From Amaranthus tricolor (taxonomy: Eukaryota; Streptophyta; Magnoliopsida; Caryophyllales; Amaranthaceae): DNA of 64,000 nucleotides. The stretch spans positions 8,303,017-8,367,016 of the forward strand of contig NC_080056.1 in the NCBI RefSeq assembly GCF_026212465.1, written 5' to 3'. The translations under genes were made by a program, and so were the position numbers. This document shows, one piece after another, positions 24,401-35,900 of this stretch. Position 1 is the stretch's first letter, and each line of letters begins with the position of its first letter. A model generated the notes under the pieces. It had not been told where the DNA came from, ran no database searches, and saw only the letters and a list, made by a program, of their open reading frames with translations.

Positions 24401-24927
24401 CTATCATGATACTTTTAGCAGTCGATGCTATGTGTTGACACGTTAATTTACGCTATGGTATCTGGAGTCAGTAAATACAAGTTGCATTTAAGAACATTCT
24501 ATTCACATGGAGATGGAGCTAGAACTTTGGAAAAATTGGTTATTTTTGTGCTTGTCTAATGGTTGATTTCCTGGTTGTATCAAGAGTTGACTAACTTGTA
24601 ACATTTTTCTGACTAGATCTATCAGCGTGTCAAACTTGTGGATAAATCACAGATCGTATTTTGAATCCGATGTTATCCGTTTGAGCTTGTTAAAATGTGG
24701 ATCTTCGTTGTTGGATGTGGATTCTTGTAGTACATTTTCATGTGTCGTCAAAAACCTAACTTGATTAACCTTTTACTTGTTTGTTTGCTGCAGCAAACGA
24801 GAGTACTAGAAAGCGTGTGATCTTCTATACATTGGCTGAATACTTGATGCTGATTGTAGCTAGTGGGCTTCAAGTGATATATATACGCCAGTTGTTCAGC
24901 AAGTCTGTCGGTTACAACCGTGTTTGA
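15442..24927 (+). CDS. p24beta: p24 family transmembrane emp24-domain protein, beta subfamily
   Basis: Four exons: 15442-15666, 17591-17777, 17876-17983, 24794-24927 (217 aa, usual length). p24 proteins are cargo receptors cycling between ER and Golgi in COPI/COPII vesicles. Order: signal peptide (about 1-31, hydrophobic core MVFGLLLSC), GOLD domain with paired cysteines (MECVYEYV and KFCFHNPYSAPE), coiled-coil stretch (IAELREALESVTSEQKYLK), one C-terminal membrane helix (LAEYLMLIVASGLQVIYI), and a short cytosolic tail (RQLFSKSVGYNRV) with a Leu-Phe pair of the kind that binds COPII. The ending and the conserved KGTSGDKFEFKAP point to the plant beta class (beta2/beta3). Intron 3 is 6.8 kb and contains a hAT element. 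The gene appears intact. Confidence 0.95.
16638..16998 (+). repeat. Two-copy tandem repeat (period 180 bp) in p24-beta intron 1
   Basis: AAGTATGATATTTCATCAAG starts at 16638 and again at 16818. The copies then run in parallel (CCATTGTGCTTG, ACTCTTGAAATTACCA, GTTGTAATGGCG, AATGTTTAGAT, AGCACAATGC). A third partial CTACAAGGCCATTGT at about 16937 marks the end. Few mismatches, so it is a fairly recent local duplication. Confidence 0.85.
20025..21141. mobile_element. Non-autonomous hAT element in p24-beta intron 3
   Basis: The 1117-bp element starts TAGGGGTGTCAAACAGGTCG and ends CAGCTTTTGCCAGCCCTA, imperfect inverted termini. It is flanked by a perfect 8-bp direct repeat GTTTGATG (20017-20024 and 21142-21149), the hAT hallmark. 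Each end is a ~200-bp zone of iterated GGGTCGGGT, GACCCATTTAA and ACCTGACC words, so the ends also fold back on each other. Between them (about 20590-20810) is unique GC-richer sequence that reads on the minus strand like a 5' UTR and first exon. No transposase domain remains. Confidence 0.9.
20625..20810 (-). other. Leader plus mini-exon inside the hAT element
   Basis: On the minus strand a CT-rich leader ends in ATGGCGGCACCAAG (20638-20625), directly followed by GTAAGAATT, an excellent splice donor. Downstream intron-like sequence runs to a possible acceptor TTTCAG near 20495. It could be the 5' end of the lost hAT transposase or a captured host exon; the 14 coding bases cannot decide. Confidence 0.4.
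21150..24793 (+). other. Remainder of p24-beta intron 3
   Basis: 3.6 kb of intron sequence. Small frames at 22798-22989, 22977-23270 and 23360-23608 have no recognisable family. No terminal repeats or RNA genes were identified. It is probably old, decayed insertions. Confidence 0.45.
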
Positions 24928-25312
24928 GTAGTTCTCTATTTCTTTATTTGTTGTTATTCAACAACAATGCCTTAGCCTTAATCCCAAAAGATTGAGGCGG
25001 TTAATTTATTGTCATTCTGTAGATTTAGATACGAAAACGGAGTAGACAATTAGGTTTGTTTTATAGATGTTTTACGTTCTCAATATGTGCATGTAAGAAG
25101 GTTATTTACGTTCCATAAACTTTCATTGATTAGAATGATTGAGAGTTTGAGACTGGATTAATTCGTTTCTTTGAATCAAAGGAAACGTTGTCTATTAGAA
25201 TTGTAGAAGTGACTTCACTTTACATAACATGTACTCTACTTGGTTGAGAACATTACATTGAATCGATGTTTCTACATGGACTAGGGTGGTGGATGGGGTA
25301 TTTTTTAATTAA

Positions 25313-25564
25313 GGCAAAATGTTAAAAAACTACCTAACATAAACCCCATTTTGCAAATAACTACCTTAAATAAAAAGTTTTGCAAAAAACTACCTTACAT
25401 AATACAATTTTTTGCAAAAGACTACCTTGTAACGGATTTTGGCGTTTGACCGGTAGATTTAACCGTTGACCATCACGTGCCAGGCACGTGGTTCCTTTAT
25501 TAACCTAAATCTTTTTCATTTCAATTCACAGCTTTCGAAATCGTTTTCATTCCGTCTTCTTTGC
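25313..25564 (+). repeat. MULE-1 left terminal inverted repeat
   Basis: It carries iterated phrases (AACTACCT, TTTTGCAAA) at the outer end and a 17-bp palindrome CACGTGCCAGGCACGTG (25474-25490) containing two G-boxes. The inner end (AATTCACAGCTTTCGAAATC) leads into the leader of the GRF ORF. A partial duplicate of the inner segment (CTTCATTTCAATTCACAGCT) follows at about 25583. The TIR probably supplies the promoter of the GRF gene. Confidence 0.9.
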
Positions 25565-25675
25565 AACGATAAACCCTAAATCTTCTTCATTTCAATTCAC
25601 AGCTTTCTTTCATTCACCTTGCATTCGAATCCCTAATTCATTCAAAGATCATCGTTTTCTTCCAATTAATCAGTT

Positions 25676-26113
25676 ATGTCTTCTTGTTCTTCAAGCGAAA
25701 ATTCTTTAATTGAAAAATGTGGGTGTGGAGTTCCCTTTGCAAGGAGGGTTTCATGGACCAAGGAAAATCTTGGAAGAAGGTTTAATACTTGCGTTTTTTA
25801 TGATCCTGATACAAAATCGAGGGGTTGCAAAAAGTTTAAATGGGTTGATGAACTTGAAATGACTGTTTGGCAAAGAAAACTCACTAACAAGCTTGTGGAG
25901 GAAAAGCGATAATTGGCAACCGAAATCAAGATTTTGACATCAAGGATTTCTTGCTTGGAACATGAAAAGGAACAAGCATTTTCAGAAATTAAAATGATTA
26001 AGAAGAAATGGATGAATGAGAGGGAGCATGGAAATCAGATTAAAAGCTTTGTATTAGGGTTTTTGTTTTGTTTTCTGTTGGTGTTTCTTGTAAAAATCAA
26101 GGGTACTAATTGA
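25676..26113 (+). pseudogene. GRF-type zinc-finger protein of MULE-1, one premature stop
   Basis: The frame starts MSSCSSSENSLIEKCGCGVP. It has the GRF zinc-finger pattern: CGCG near the start, RRFNTCVFY and then GCKKFKWVDE, so the spaced cysteines and the G-R-F triad (here GRRF) are visible. A TAA at 25910-25912 ends it at 78 aa. The same frame stays open to 26113 and encodes a coiled-coil-like stretch (ISCLEHEKEQAFSEIKMIKK) and a C-terminal membrane helix (FVLGFLFCFLLVFLV). Plant GRF proteins with coiled coil plus one membrane helix are common, so the stop interrupts a once ~145-aa protein. GRF fingers elsewhere bind single-stranded DNA; the role here is unknown. Confidence 0.82.
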
Positions 26114-26725
26114 AGTTTAGGACCTAGTTAAGCGTAATTGTAACATTGATTTGGATATTGTAACTTGATGATGATGAATGAATGAATTAACTTTTTAGTT
26201 TTTCCATTTAATTTTCTTTGCAGGTATTGTTTTGTGGTTGCTGTGTATGATGTGTTTGGTGTGTATGATGTTGTGTATGATGTGGTGCTGTGTAAGTTTA
26301 GGACCTATGTTTGCTGTGTTTGGTGCTGCGTTTGGTATTGTCTTTGCAGGTATTGATTCAAACACATTGCTTCACAACACAATTGCTGATTTTAGTTCAA
26401 TTACTGATTAGTCAAGGCTCACTTTTGCTCCACATGATCAGTTCAATTACTGATTCAAACACATTGCTGCACATATTCAACTTCAGTAGGTATTGATTCA
26501 AACACATAGTACAACTGATTCAATTAATGATTTGATTACATCTAGTTCAAGATAGTACATTCTGAGTTCATTTGCTACACTAGTACATTCTGAATGAATC
26601 AACTTAAGTATTCAAACACATAGTACAATAACATTACATTCTTAGTTCAACATTCATTTGCTAAAATACAATTAACTAAATTCAACATTACAGGGTACAA
26701 CAACTTAATTCAACATAGTACAAGT
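26114..26725. other. MULE-1 inter-gene region with short repeats
   Basis: Contains TGTGTATGATG and TTTGGTG iterations (about 26235-26340) and several copies of ATTGATTCAAACACA (about 26352, 26452, 26491). No gene. It separates the convergent GRF and transposase remnants and probably holds both 3' ends. Confidence 0.6.
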
Positions 26726-27689
26726 CTATATTTGACTATTTTGATCCATTAGACATGAAGTAGATGCAGCATTTTGCGTTTGTTGTTGACCACTAGAGCT
26801 AGGCACATCATTCGTTGTAGATTTTTGAGTAGAAGAAGATTCCATTTTAGGCCTTCCACCTTTTGAATGGGTCTTTGTTGGTGGTGGTTTAGGTGGATTC
26901 TTGCAGCCCTTTTTGTAGTGACCTAGGTCACCGCAATTACCACATCTCCGTTGCTTGAATTCTTTAACAGCACATACAGCCTTCTTACCTCCTTTACCTT
27001 CACCAACTTCCTTCTTTCTCTTCCTCTTGTTAGGCCTTAAAATAACACTTCTTCTCCTTCCCACAAACACAGTTCACAATTCTAGCTTTCGATTTCAGGC
27101 AATCGCATCTGTTGTAGCAATACACACTGATCCTATTTGTACCATTATGCAGGTAATAATAATTGTAACCACATTCAATAGCATGGTACCTTAGTGCTTT
27201 TCTAAACACATATGTCGAAGGAAACTTAAGGCCTAAAGACAAATTAATCTTACCCTTGAAATCAACCTCAGGGTTGAATGTAGGATAGCTGCATATACCC
27301 TCCTCATCATCATTCAATGCACTCAAATCATAATCATCAGACTGCGGTTCATCGTCATCAAAGTATATTTCTCTGTTGTTTTGTTCATCAACCTCCTTAT
27401 CTACTATCAACCTAATTTCCTCATCATCTATAAACACATCATCAATACCATAAACTACATTTTCCGCAAACAAATCAGAATCATCCTCATATTCATCTTC
27501 ATTAACACATGTATAATCATCATCACTACTATCCTCAACCTCATCAGCATTACCATCTACATTTGCTAAAACCAACTCAGAACTTTCAATCAATACCTCA
27601 TCTACCCTTACATTACCCACCTCACTTGACAACTCAGACTGCTTCTTTTTCGAATCACTGGCTTTTTTACGGATTGTCAATTTCTTCAT
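26726..27689 (-). pseudogene. MuDR-type transposase remnant of MULE-1 (N-terminus and zinc knuckle only)
   Basis: Frame 27689-27030 begins with Lys/Ser-rich and acidic stretches, then has the MuDR N-terminal DNA-binding block: YPTFNPEVDFKGKINLSLGL, KFPSTYVFRKALRYHAIE, SVYCYNRCDC. A second frame, 27070-26726, overlaps it with a frame change and has the C-terminal zinc knuckle CGNCGDLGHYKKGCKNP. The MULE catalytic (DDE) domain and SWIM finger between them, several hundred residues in full-length proteins, are missing. The internal deletion lies near 27030-27070. The remnant cannot cut DNA but might still bind it. Confidence 0.88.
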
Positions 27690-27952
27690 CTTAGCTAATT
27701 TTTACGGATTGATTTAGCTAATTTTAAGAACCCTAATACAGTATTCAGATACAACAACAATCAATTTACAAATTAAAAGATATAAATTAAAAGATATCAA
27801 TTTACAAATCTGAAAAATAAAAAAAAATTTTAAATTATACCTAAAATACAACAAAGAAGTACAAAAACCATAATTAATTAGTAGTACATACCGGATTTGC
27901 TTAGAAATTTCGAATGAGAAATGGAAGAAGCTACAACAATGGAAGAATGGCT

Positions 27953-28204
27953 GCAAAGAAGAAGGATTGAAAACGATTTCGAAGGCTGTGAATTGAAATG
28001 AAGAAGATTTAGGTTAATAAAGGAACCACGTGCCTGGCACGTGCTGGTCAACGGTTAAATCTACCGGTCAAACGCCAAAATCCGTTACAAGGTAGTCTTT
28101 TGCAAAAAATTGTATTATGTAAGGTAGTTTTTTGCAAAAATTTTTATTTAAGGTAGTTATTTAAAAAATGGGGTTTATGTTAGGTAGTTTTTTAACATTT
28201 TGCC
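27953..28204 (-). repeat. MULE-1 right terminal inverted repeat
   Basis: Reverse complement of the left repeat, with the same G-box palindrome at 28027-28043 (CACGTGCCTGGCACGTG). The inner end leads into the leader of the transposase remnant on the minus strand. Confidence 0.9.
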
Positions 28205-28213
28205 TTTAATTAA

Positions 28214-29496
28214 ATATTTTTTACTTTTTTAATATTTCCTCCAATTTCCTAATGAAGTTTCCATAAGAAATGCTCATGAGAATTAAGAAAAATAGAATAG
28301 TTTCAATAGTGAATGTATTATTTAATTGAATTGTAATTTTGATGTAAGAAAAGTAGGGATCATAAGTAATAAAAAATATTAAAAGAAAGTTAGTGGAAAA
28401 AAAATATGGGAATTACAACTAATAAATATTTTTATAATGTTAGTGAGAAACATGTGAAGATCATAGGGAATATAAAAATGTTAAAATGAAGTTAGCGGAA
28501 GATATATGAGATCCATAAGCATTATAAAAATATTAAAGTGAATATGAATAAAGATATTTTTGTCTAAAATTTCTGATATAAATAAAATTTTTTTTTATAA
28601 AACAACAAATGAAACACCTAAAAATGTCAAATAGGAGTAATTTTAACTTGTTATAAAAAGTAAACATGTAAACGGGTGTTGTGCCACTAAATATATGATA
28701 AAGGTGAAATTATTCTTATCGGATGAGTGAAATGTTTAATTCCCATGTCCCTTTTGTTATTTTGTATATCATCAACTAAATTCATAAGCTAATTTAACAA
28801 AAACGTCAAAGCAAGAAACTAATTCAAAAATGTAGTGAACAAATGAGTTTTAAAACTATATTTATAAGTTGAAAGTCATAAGCTAATTTACTAAGCTAAA
28901 AGCTAATAAAGTTTTGTAAGCTTATTATCAACTTGCCTGTTAACATGTTGGTGTAAAGGAAAATATGAGGTCAAAGCCAAAGTTAAAAAAAAAAAAACAT
29001 TACAAATATCATGAGATAATAACTAAAATAAAATGGGTTCATCTAACTTATGTCTGTTATATCATACCTTAAAAAAAATGTCTTAATGTCATAAGGGCAT
29101 TATTGATCTTATTTAACAAATCTTATTAAAAAATTTAATTTTTTTCTTTTACCTATATTAATTAGTATCGATAAGAAATCACCTTCTACTATACAATATT
29201 AAGAAATCATCTAAAATTAAGTTGGTTAAATGAGGTTAGACCAAATTAATATTCCTTTCCTTTCAATATTATGTTTCATTTTCTTCTTTGAGCTACCTTT
29301 TTTTTATTTGTTTCACATTCTTTTTGATAGAAATTTAAAATTTATACTTTTATCAATATTTTTTTGATATAAAACTCTACATAATTTAATTTTCTTCATT
29401 AATTTGTACTTTTATTAATATTTTTATATGAAAATTCTATATAATTTTTTTATACATTTAAAATAACCATGCAAAATAAAAGTGAAACATAATAGA
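28214..29496. other. Intergenic, AT-rich, nothing recognised
   Basis: Contains locally duplicated AT-rich phrases near 29330-29460 (forms of TTTATACTTTTATCAATATTT). No gene-like ORF. Confidence 0.45.
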
Positions 29497-29787
29497 ACAA
29501 TTTGCAAATTACAACCTTAAAATTTAGCATTTTTACGAATTACAGTCTCAATATTTATTTTTTGTGAATTACAACCATCAAAGTATCAAATTTTATAGAT
29601 TCAAACCAAAAACACATGACTTCGATTACTTAACCTAAAATTCCGACCACCAAAATTGTCCGAATTCTGTGTTTTGGCCTAAACTTATAACTTTAATACT
29701 TTAGCAGCTGTAATTTGCAAAAGATAAACATTAAATATGTAATTCTCAAAAATGCTATTTTTTAGACTATAATTCGTAAATTATTTG
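29497..29787. mobile_element. MITE directly upstream of the acireductone dioxygenase gene
   Basis: The left arm reads AATTTGCAAATTACAACC... TTAGCATTTTTACGAATTAC... AACCATCAAAGTAT. The right arm, reverse-complemented, reads AATTTACGAATTATAGTC... TAGCATTTTTGAGAATTAC... GCAAATTACAGCTGCTAAAG. The arms pair over about 90 bp; the whole is about 290 bp. It ends only about 180 bp before the start codon, so it lies in the promoter or 5' UTR edge of that gene. Confidence 0.8.
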
Positions 29788-29969
29788 ACAGGGGAGTAAT
29801 ACGTCAGAGGTGACGTAAATTCTACGGAGTCCTCACGCTATCCCGCGTTGGCTGATAAAACAAGCAAACAGATAACACCAGCTTCCACTTTCAACGTTGA
29901 GCAACACAATTCTGCTCGCAGAACACCAACACCAACACCAATCCCAACAGAAGATCAGATAAATCAAAA

Positions 29970-32900
29970 ATGGTGTCTGAATCGCCCATGGTCAGTTCAT
30001 TTTCCCCAATCGATTCAATTATTTTCCATTAATCGCTCTTTTCCCTGATTAATTTGATGTTTTTCACTTCTTTTGTCATTTTATTTATGCTGTTATCTCC
30101 CCTCCATGAATTTCTGGTTTTTTATTAAGTGATTTCTACCTTAATTTCTTTTTTTATTTGCTGATTTATATCCTTTTGATATCTTCTTTGTGTACATAAT
30201 TCGCTTGTTGCCCCATATTTTTCAGTTGATTTACTTATTTAGGTTCTCAAATTTATAGTCGTCTCCGGTTGTTGTTTGGCTTTAAGCTTTGTGTTGTCTT
30301 TTTTCCTGATGCTTTGGGTTATCTTCATCGGTCATCCATTAAGTTGATTTCATAGATAAATATTTTTGGGAATTTGTTGTTTTCCATGTTTGTGTATTTT
30401 GTGTTGATGTTTGTGGTCTATGTAAGAGAGAATTCATGTGATGTAAAGGGATCAATAGTCCCTTTAACAGATAAAATTTAAAATTTGGGCCTTTTTCCGA
30501 AAGGTGCTTGATTTCTGGAAAACAAAATTCAATTCTTTGTTTGTGCAATTGATATTCAATAGAACAATTATGTAGGGTGCTTTCCATTCATACAATTTTT
30601 TCCTTTATGTGTTACTTTAGGCCACTTTCTTGATTTTACTGTTCAATTAACCCACTTGTTAACCGCTAAAACCTCCTTTAAGATTTCCCTGTGGTTTTAT
30701 GAGACCTGTCAAAACTCGATATAACTTGAGACCCGAATCGAACCGACCGAAAATATTGGGTTTGAACAAAAAAAATTTGACATCGAAAATATTTAGTCAA
30801 ATCCGGTTGAATCTATTTTCGACCCAAATTAGAAGATACTTCTCCAGCCCGATGAATTTGCAACATCTCCCTTTCATTAGGATGGAGTAGTATCTCTTTT
30901 CATTCTTGTTGGTTTAGTCTTTTATCCCCTCATAGCAATTCAATTCTCTTCTTGTGTACATAAAGAAGAGAGAATTTTCTTAAAAGGACAAAGATAACCA
31001 TAATTAATGAACATTTTGCCTCAAATAATGTGCTTCTGTTTTGGAATGGACTTAACTTTGCTTCTTGTGTCAGCCTCAAAGTCTTGAACCTGTCAATGGT
31101 TTTGCAAATGCATGCTTTGTAAAACAAAGATGATCACATTTGGACAAACTAGTTACAAATTTGTAGGAAAGGCTATGTTTTTGAAGGGAATATAAACATA
31201 TCTTGGCAGTCCTCTTTTGCAGCAACATTCCATTGCAATGTACCATTACTCAATGCCATAAAGTGGCTCTCAACTAGGCAAAGTTTGGAAGGCCTGATAT
31301 ATACATCCTTATCCTTGCAATAACTAAGTCTTTATTTTTTTGGTCGACCTTTGATTTAAAACATCATGTGCAACTTCACACAATAAGAAGCACAAGTAAT
31401 TCACTTTGTGTATTATGCTACAAAATCAAAAAATTATAAATTTGTGGCTCCTTCGTGAGAGGACAATAGGCATTCCTCTCCTATAAGAATTTTTTTTATG
31501 AAAAAGCCACTAATTTCATTAAGGCTTAGAAAAATGTTTTATTTTCAATGTAACCATTATTTTAGTCTGAGTGCATTTCCATCTTTGAAAAATGAATATA
31601 CTACCATTTTTTAAAATGGGCCAAATCATTCTTCCAAATATCACGTATTTGAGTAAAATGATGTACATAATAACAATGGAAATAGAGGAAATATGAAATA
31701 ATTGAAGACGAGAAACTATTGTGCAGCAAATTTACATTTTTGGTAAATTTAGTTTAGCCGGTTAAAATGGCCAACCCATATAATTAAATAGGTGTGTTAG
31801 TATCACATGTTTAATACTAGAGAAAACTTGGCATGCTTATATTTCATGTGAATTTATGTTACGACACATGTGCTATCTGATTGAAGTATTTAAGGTCCAA
31901 AAACGAGATCTAATGAGTAATGACTCATTAGTCATTACCTGTACGCTAATATAATCAATAATTGATTCCAATTGTTGCTTCACCCTCTGCATTTTCTGTT
32001 TTGGTCCATTTTTTGGCTTTACCTCCTTACATCTTAGTTCTTACCCCTACTTTTCTCACTATTCTGTTCTGTTATTTGCGTCCATACCTCATATTGATTT
32101 GACACATGTATTTCATCACCTTTTTTATAAGCTACACTAACATGGAAGTGACGAATTTATCTAGCGATTTATAATATGTGCAATTGCAACAACTGGTCAT
32201 TAAGGCTTTCAAATAAATTGATCAAATGTTGTGAGTATAAGACATGAGAGGAAACTAAGAACTTAAACAATTATCTTGCTTGTGGATTTACAGTCATTAT
32301 GATAAGATTTTTCATCCTACTTTTTTCATTGAGATGAAGAAATTTTTCTATAAAAGGTGGTTATGCTAAATAAACATGTGCATTTTGTTGCTAAATTATT
32401 TTTTAAAAGTGGTTTGGTGATCAAAAGCTGCAGCCGAGTTAAGAACCTCATGGTGATTGTTTACTTTTCTCTCCAGAAACATTCTGTCAGCTTTGCAGAT
32501 GCTAATTGTGACACATTTTACCTGCGTTTAACCAACAATAACTTGGATTTTTATTTATTTATTTATTTTTTTTTTTTTTTGGGGGGGGGGGGGGGGAGGG
32601 GAGGGATATGAACAAGGATATGAAGGAGTTTTACATGGGCATTTAGCTCTAGACAAGAGTGAATGGAAAAGTAGGATTATAGTACAAAATTTTAGGTTTA
32701 CGTAGGTGATCTCATCTTATGAATTTTAGGTTTGTTTCTGTTGCTGTTTCCATGCACGACGAGGCACTTTCAACCTGGTTGATTGAGCTTACTGCATCCA
32801 AACACAGTTTCAGTTTTCAAGAGACTTATCTTGATCTGTTTTTAATTCACCGAACTCGCTTAAATTTGATTTCCTTGTTATTTGAAATGTTGGGTGTCTT

Positions 32901-35900
32901 TTACTACAAGTCTGGGAGGGAGCACTAAAAAAGATGCCTTAAATGTACGTCTAACTTTGAGGCTTATTGCTATATTCCATGGACTCTGTGTCTCTGGAGT
33001 ACGTTTGTCAAATGCTTGTAGACACCGTTATGAATGGTATGTGTGACTTGAGTACACAAAATAAAGTGTGTATTCATGTGTGTGACTCTTGGTTTGTGGA
33101 ATGCAAATGGGTGTAATTATGTGGAGAGTATTCATGATGAATTATGGGTGTTAATGAAGAAGAAGAAGGGACTTGATTTATGATAGCTTGATCAGAATTC
33201 TGATAGAGGAATCAGAGAGGTCGCTCGACCTACCCGCTCGACCGAGCGAGCCATATTGGTAGGTCGAGCGGTCAGACAGAATGCTCCAGAATGTAGCTGA
33301 TACTCGCTCCACCGAGCGAGCTCCCTGTTTCGGTCGAGCGGATCCTCTGACATGCATGGAATGCTGTTTTTCGACCTTTCAAGTTCTTGGAGTTATTTCA
33401 TATTATTCATTACTTAATATTAACTATGTATTCAAGTGAGCTATTGATATTCTAGTACCTAGTACTATATATAGAGCTCTCATACTCACACATCAAACAT
33501 AAAACACAACCTCTAAGCCAAACACATAGCCTTTTGTTTTTATCTCTTACTCAATTGTAATTCTTCATTTAGAAGTGTTGTTTATACTCTTTTGATATAA
33601 TATAAACATAAACTACACACCACGGAGGATGTAGCCATCATTGGGTGAACCTCCTTAATCCTTGTGTCTTTTTTTTTTTGATTAGTTTACATTGTCAAAT
33701 TCATTGTTGTTTGTATCGTTCTTAGCATCGTAACGATTTTGGTAAACATTTTCAATTGGTATCAGAGCTAAGTTGATTTTACGATGTCTTAAGAAGTTGT
33801 TATTTGAGAATCATGACTACAATGAAGCTTGACATAGAGAAGTTTGATAGGAATGTAAATTTTGGCTTATGGCAAGTCAAAATGAGAGCCATTTTAATCC
33901 AAAATGGTGTGCATAAGGCCATTGATGGTGTAGATAAGATGCCGGAAGGAATGACCGCATCAAGGTGGGAAGAGATAGACTCAAAGTCGTTGTCGGCAAT
34001 TCAATTTTGCCTTTCCAACGAAGTTCTAAGAGAGGTTGTTAAAGAAACAACAACCAAGGGTATATGGGAGAAGTTGAAATCACTCTATATGGCCAAGAGT
34101 GTTACCAATAGGCTACTTTTGAAAAGTAGACTCTACGATCTACGCTTGGAGGAAGGTAAATCCTTGAAACCTCACTTAGATGAATTTTACTCCATTGTTA
34201 TGGATTTGCAAAATATTGATGTCAAGCTTGATGATGAAGACTTGGCAATTTACCTCTTATGTTCCTACCCCCTTACAAAAATTTTAGAAAAACTCTACTC
34301 TATGGTAGAAATAATTTGAGTAGTGATGATGTGAAGAATGCCTTGACACAAAGGGATCTTATCGATTCACAATTGTCACAAAAGTCACAAAGCAATGCTG
34401 GTGATGGGTTGTTTGTGAGAGGGAGGTCACAAGAGAGAGGTTCCACTAGTGGGAGTGGAAACAAGGGTAAAAGGAGGTCCAAGTCTATTAGGCCAAATAA
34501 AAATAAAACTTGTAACTATTGCAAGCTTAAGGGCCACATCAAAAAAGATTGTTGGAAGTTGAAGAAGAAAAATGAAGAGGAGGCTAGGGAAGGAACTAGT
34601 AATGCAAATGCTAGTTATGTTAATGATAGTGATGATGGTGATGTTTTAGTTGCCACACATGAGTACAAAGGTAACGATGAGTGGATTCTTGACTCGGGGT
34701 GCACATTCCACATGACTCCCAACAAAACTTTCTTTCATACATTTGAAAGTATTGATGGGGGAAATGTTACCATGGGGAACAACATGATTTGTAAGGTTGT
34801 TGGGGTTGGGAGCATTAAAGTAAAGATGTTTGATGGAATTGTGAGGACCTTAACCGATGTTAGGTATGTTCCGGGTTTAAAAAAGAATCTTTTGTCTTTG
34901 GGTACTCTTGATAAGATTGGGTGTAGAATCACTTGTGAAGGTGGAGTCATGAAGGTTGCTAGAGGCTCACTAGTTGTGATGAAGGGTAAGTTGAATGGGA
35001 GTTTGTATGCTCTTTAAGGTTCAACCATCCTTGGCTCGGCAAATATTTCCAGAAGCACAATGTCCGATCATGACACCAAACTTTGACATTTGAGGCTTGG
35101 TCACATGGGAGAAAGAGGTATGTTTGAACTCTCTAAATAAGGTTTATTTGATGGGAAGAAATTTGGGAACCTTGGGTTTTGTGAACATTGTGTTTATGGG
35201 AAACACAAGAGAGTTAGTTTCAAACCCGCCATTCACAACACTAAGGGAATTTTAGACTACGTCCATTCCGATTTGTGGGGGCCTTCACGAAAGCCCTCCC
35301 TTAGTGGTTGTAATTACTTGCTGACCTTTATTGATGATTTCTCTTGAAAAGTTTGGTGTTATTTTATAAAACATAAGACTGAAGTTTTTGATGTCTTCTT
35401 GGAATGGAAGAAGATGATTGAAAAGAAAACCAGTAGGAGCATCAAGACCTTAAGAACCGATAATGGTCTTGAATTTGTTGATAATAAATTTCTTAAATAT
35501 TGTTGTAATGAAGACATTGTCAGACATAGAACTTGTGTAGGGCGTCCTCAACAAAATGGTGTTGCGGAGAGGATGAATAAAACATTGTTGGAGAGGGCTC
35601 GGTGTATGCTAAAACAAGCGAATTTGGGGAAGCAATTTTGGGCCGAAGCAGTGGCTACGACATGTTATTTGATCAACCGCTCACCTCATACCGCCTTGAA
35701 ATTCAAGTCGCCACAAGAGGTGTGGTACAACACTCCGGTAAATTATTCTAGTCTTAGAATCTTTGGTTGTCCAGCTTATATTCATGTAAATGATGGTAAG
35801 TTAGAACCTAGGGCTAGAAAGTGTATTTTTGTGGGATATGGAGTGGGTGTAAAAGGGTATAGGGTGTGGTGTAATGAATCAAAGAGAATAATTGTTTCTA

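Larger units (their letters stand above)
25313..28204. mobile_element. Mutator-like element (MULE-1) with ~250-bp TIRs and 9-bp target duplication
   Basis: Both ends start GGCAAAATGTTAAAAAACTA reading inward. The repeats match for about 250 bp (25313-25564 and 27953-28204) with only a handful of mismatches. A perfect 9-bp direct repeat TTTAATTAA flanks the element (25304-25312 and 28205-28213), as expected of Mutator insertions. Inside are a GRF zinc-finger ORF (plus strand) and a convergent MuDR-type transposase remnant lacking its catalytic part. The element is 2.9 kb and starts 385 bp after the p24-beta stop codon. High TIR identity and perfect duplication suggest recent movement with a transposase from elsewhere. 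Confidence 0.95.

Noticed and set aside
27381..27694. Plus-strand ORFs opposite the MuDR remnant
   Set aside because: Antisense to a clearly MuDR-like frame rich in acidic codons; shadows.
30700..30850. GACCCGAATCGAACCGACC words resembling a hAT-MITE end in ARD intron 1
   Set aside because: No partner end or 8-bp duplication could be found.
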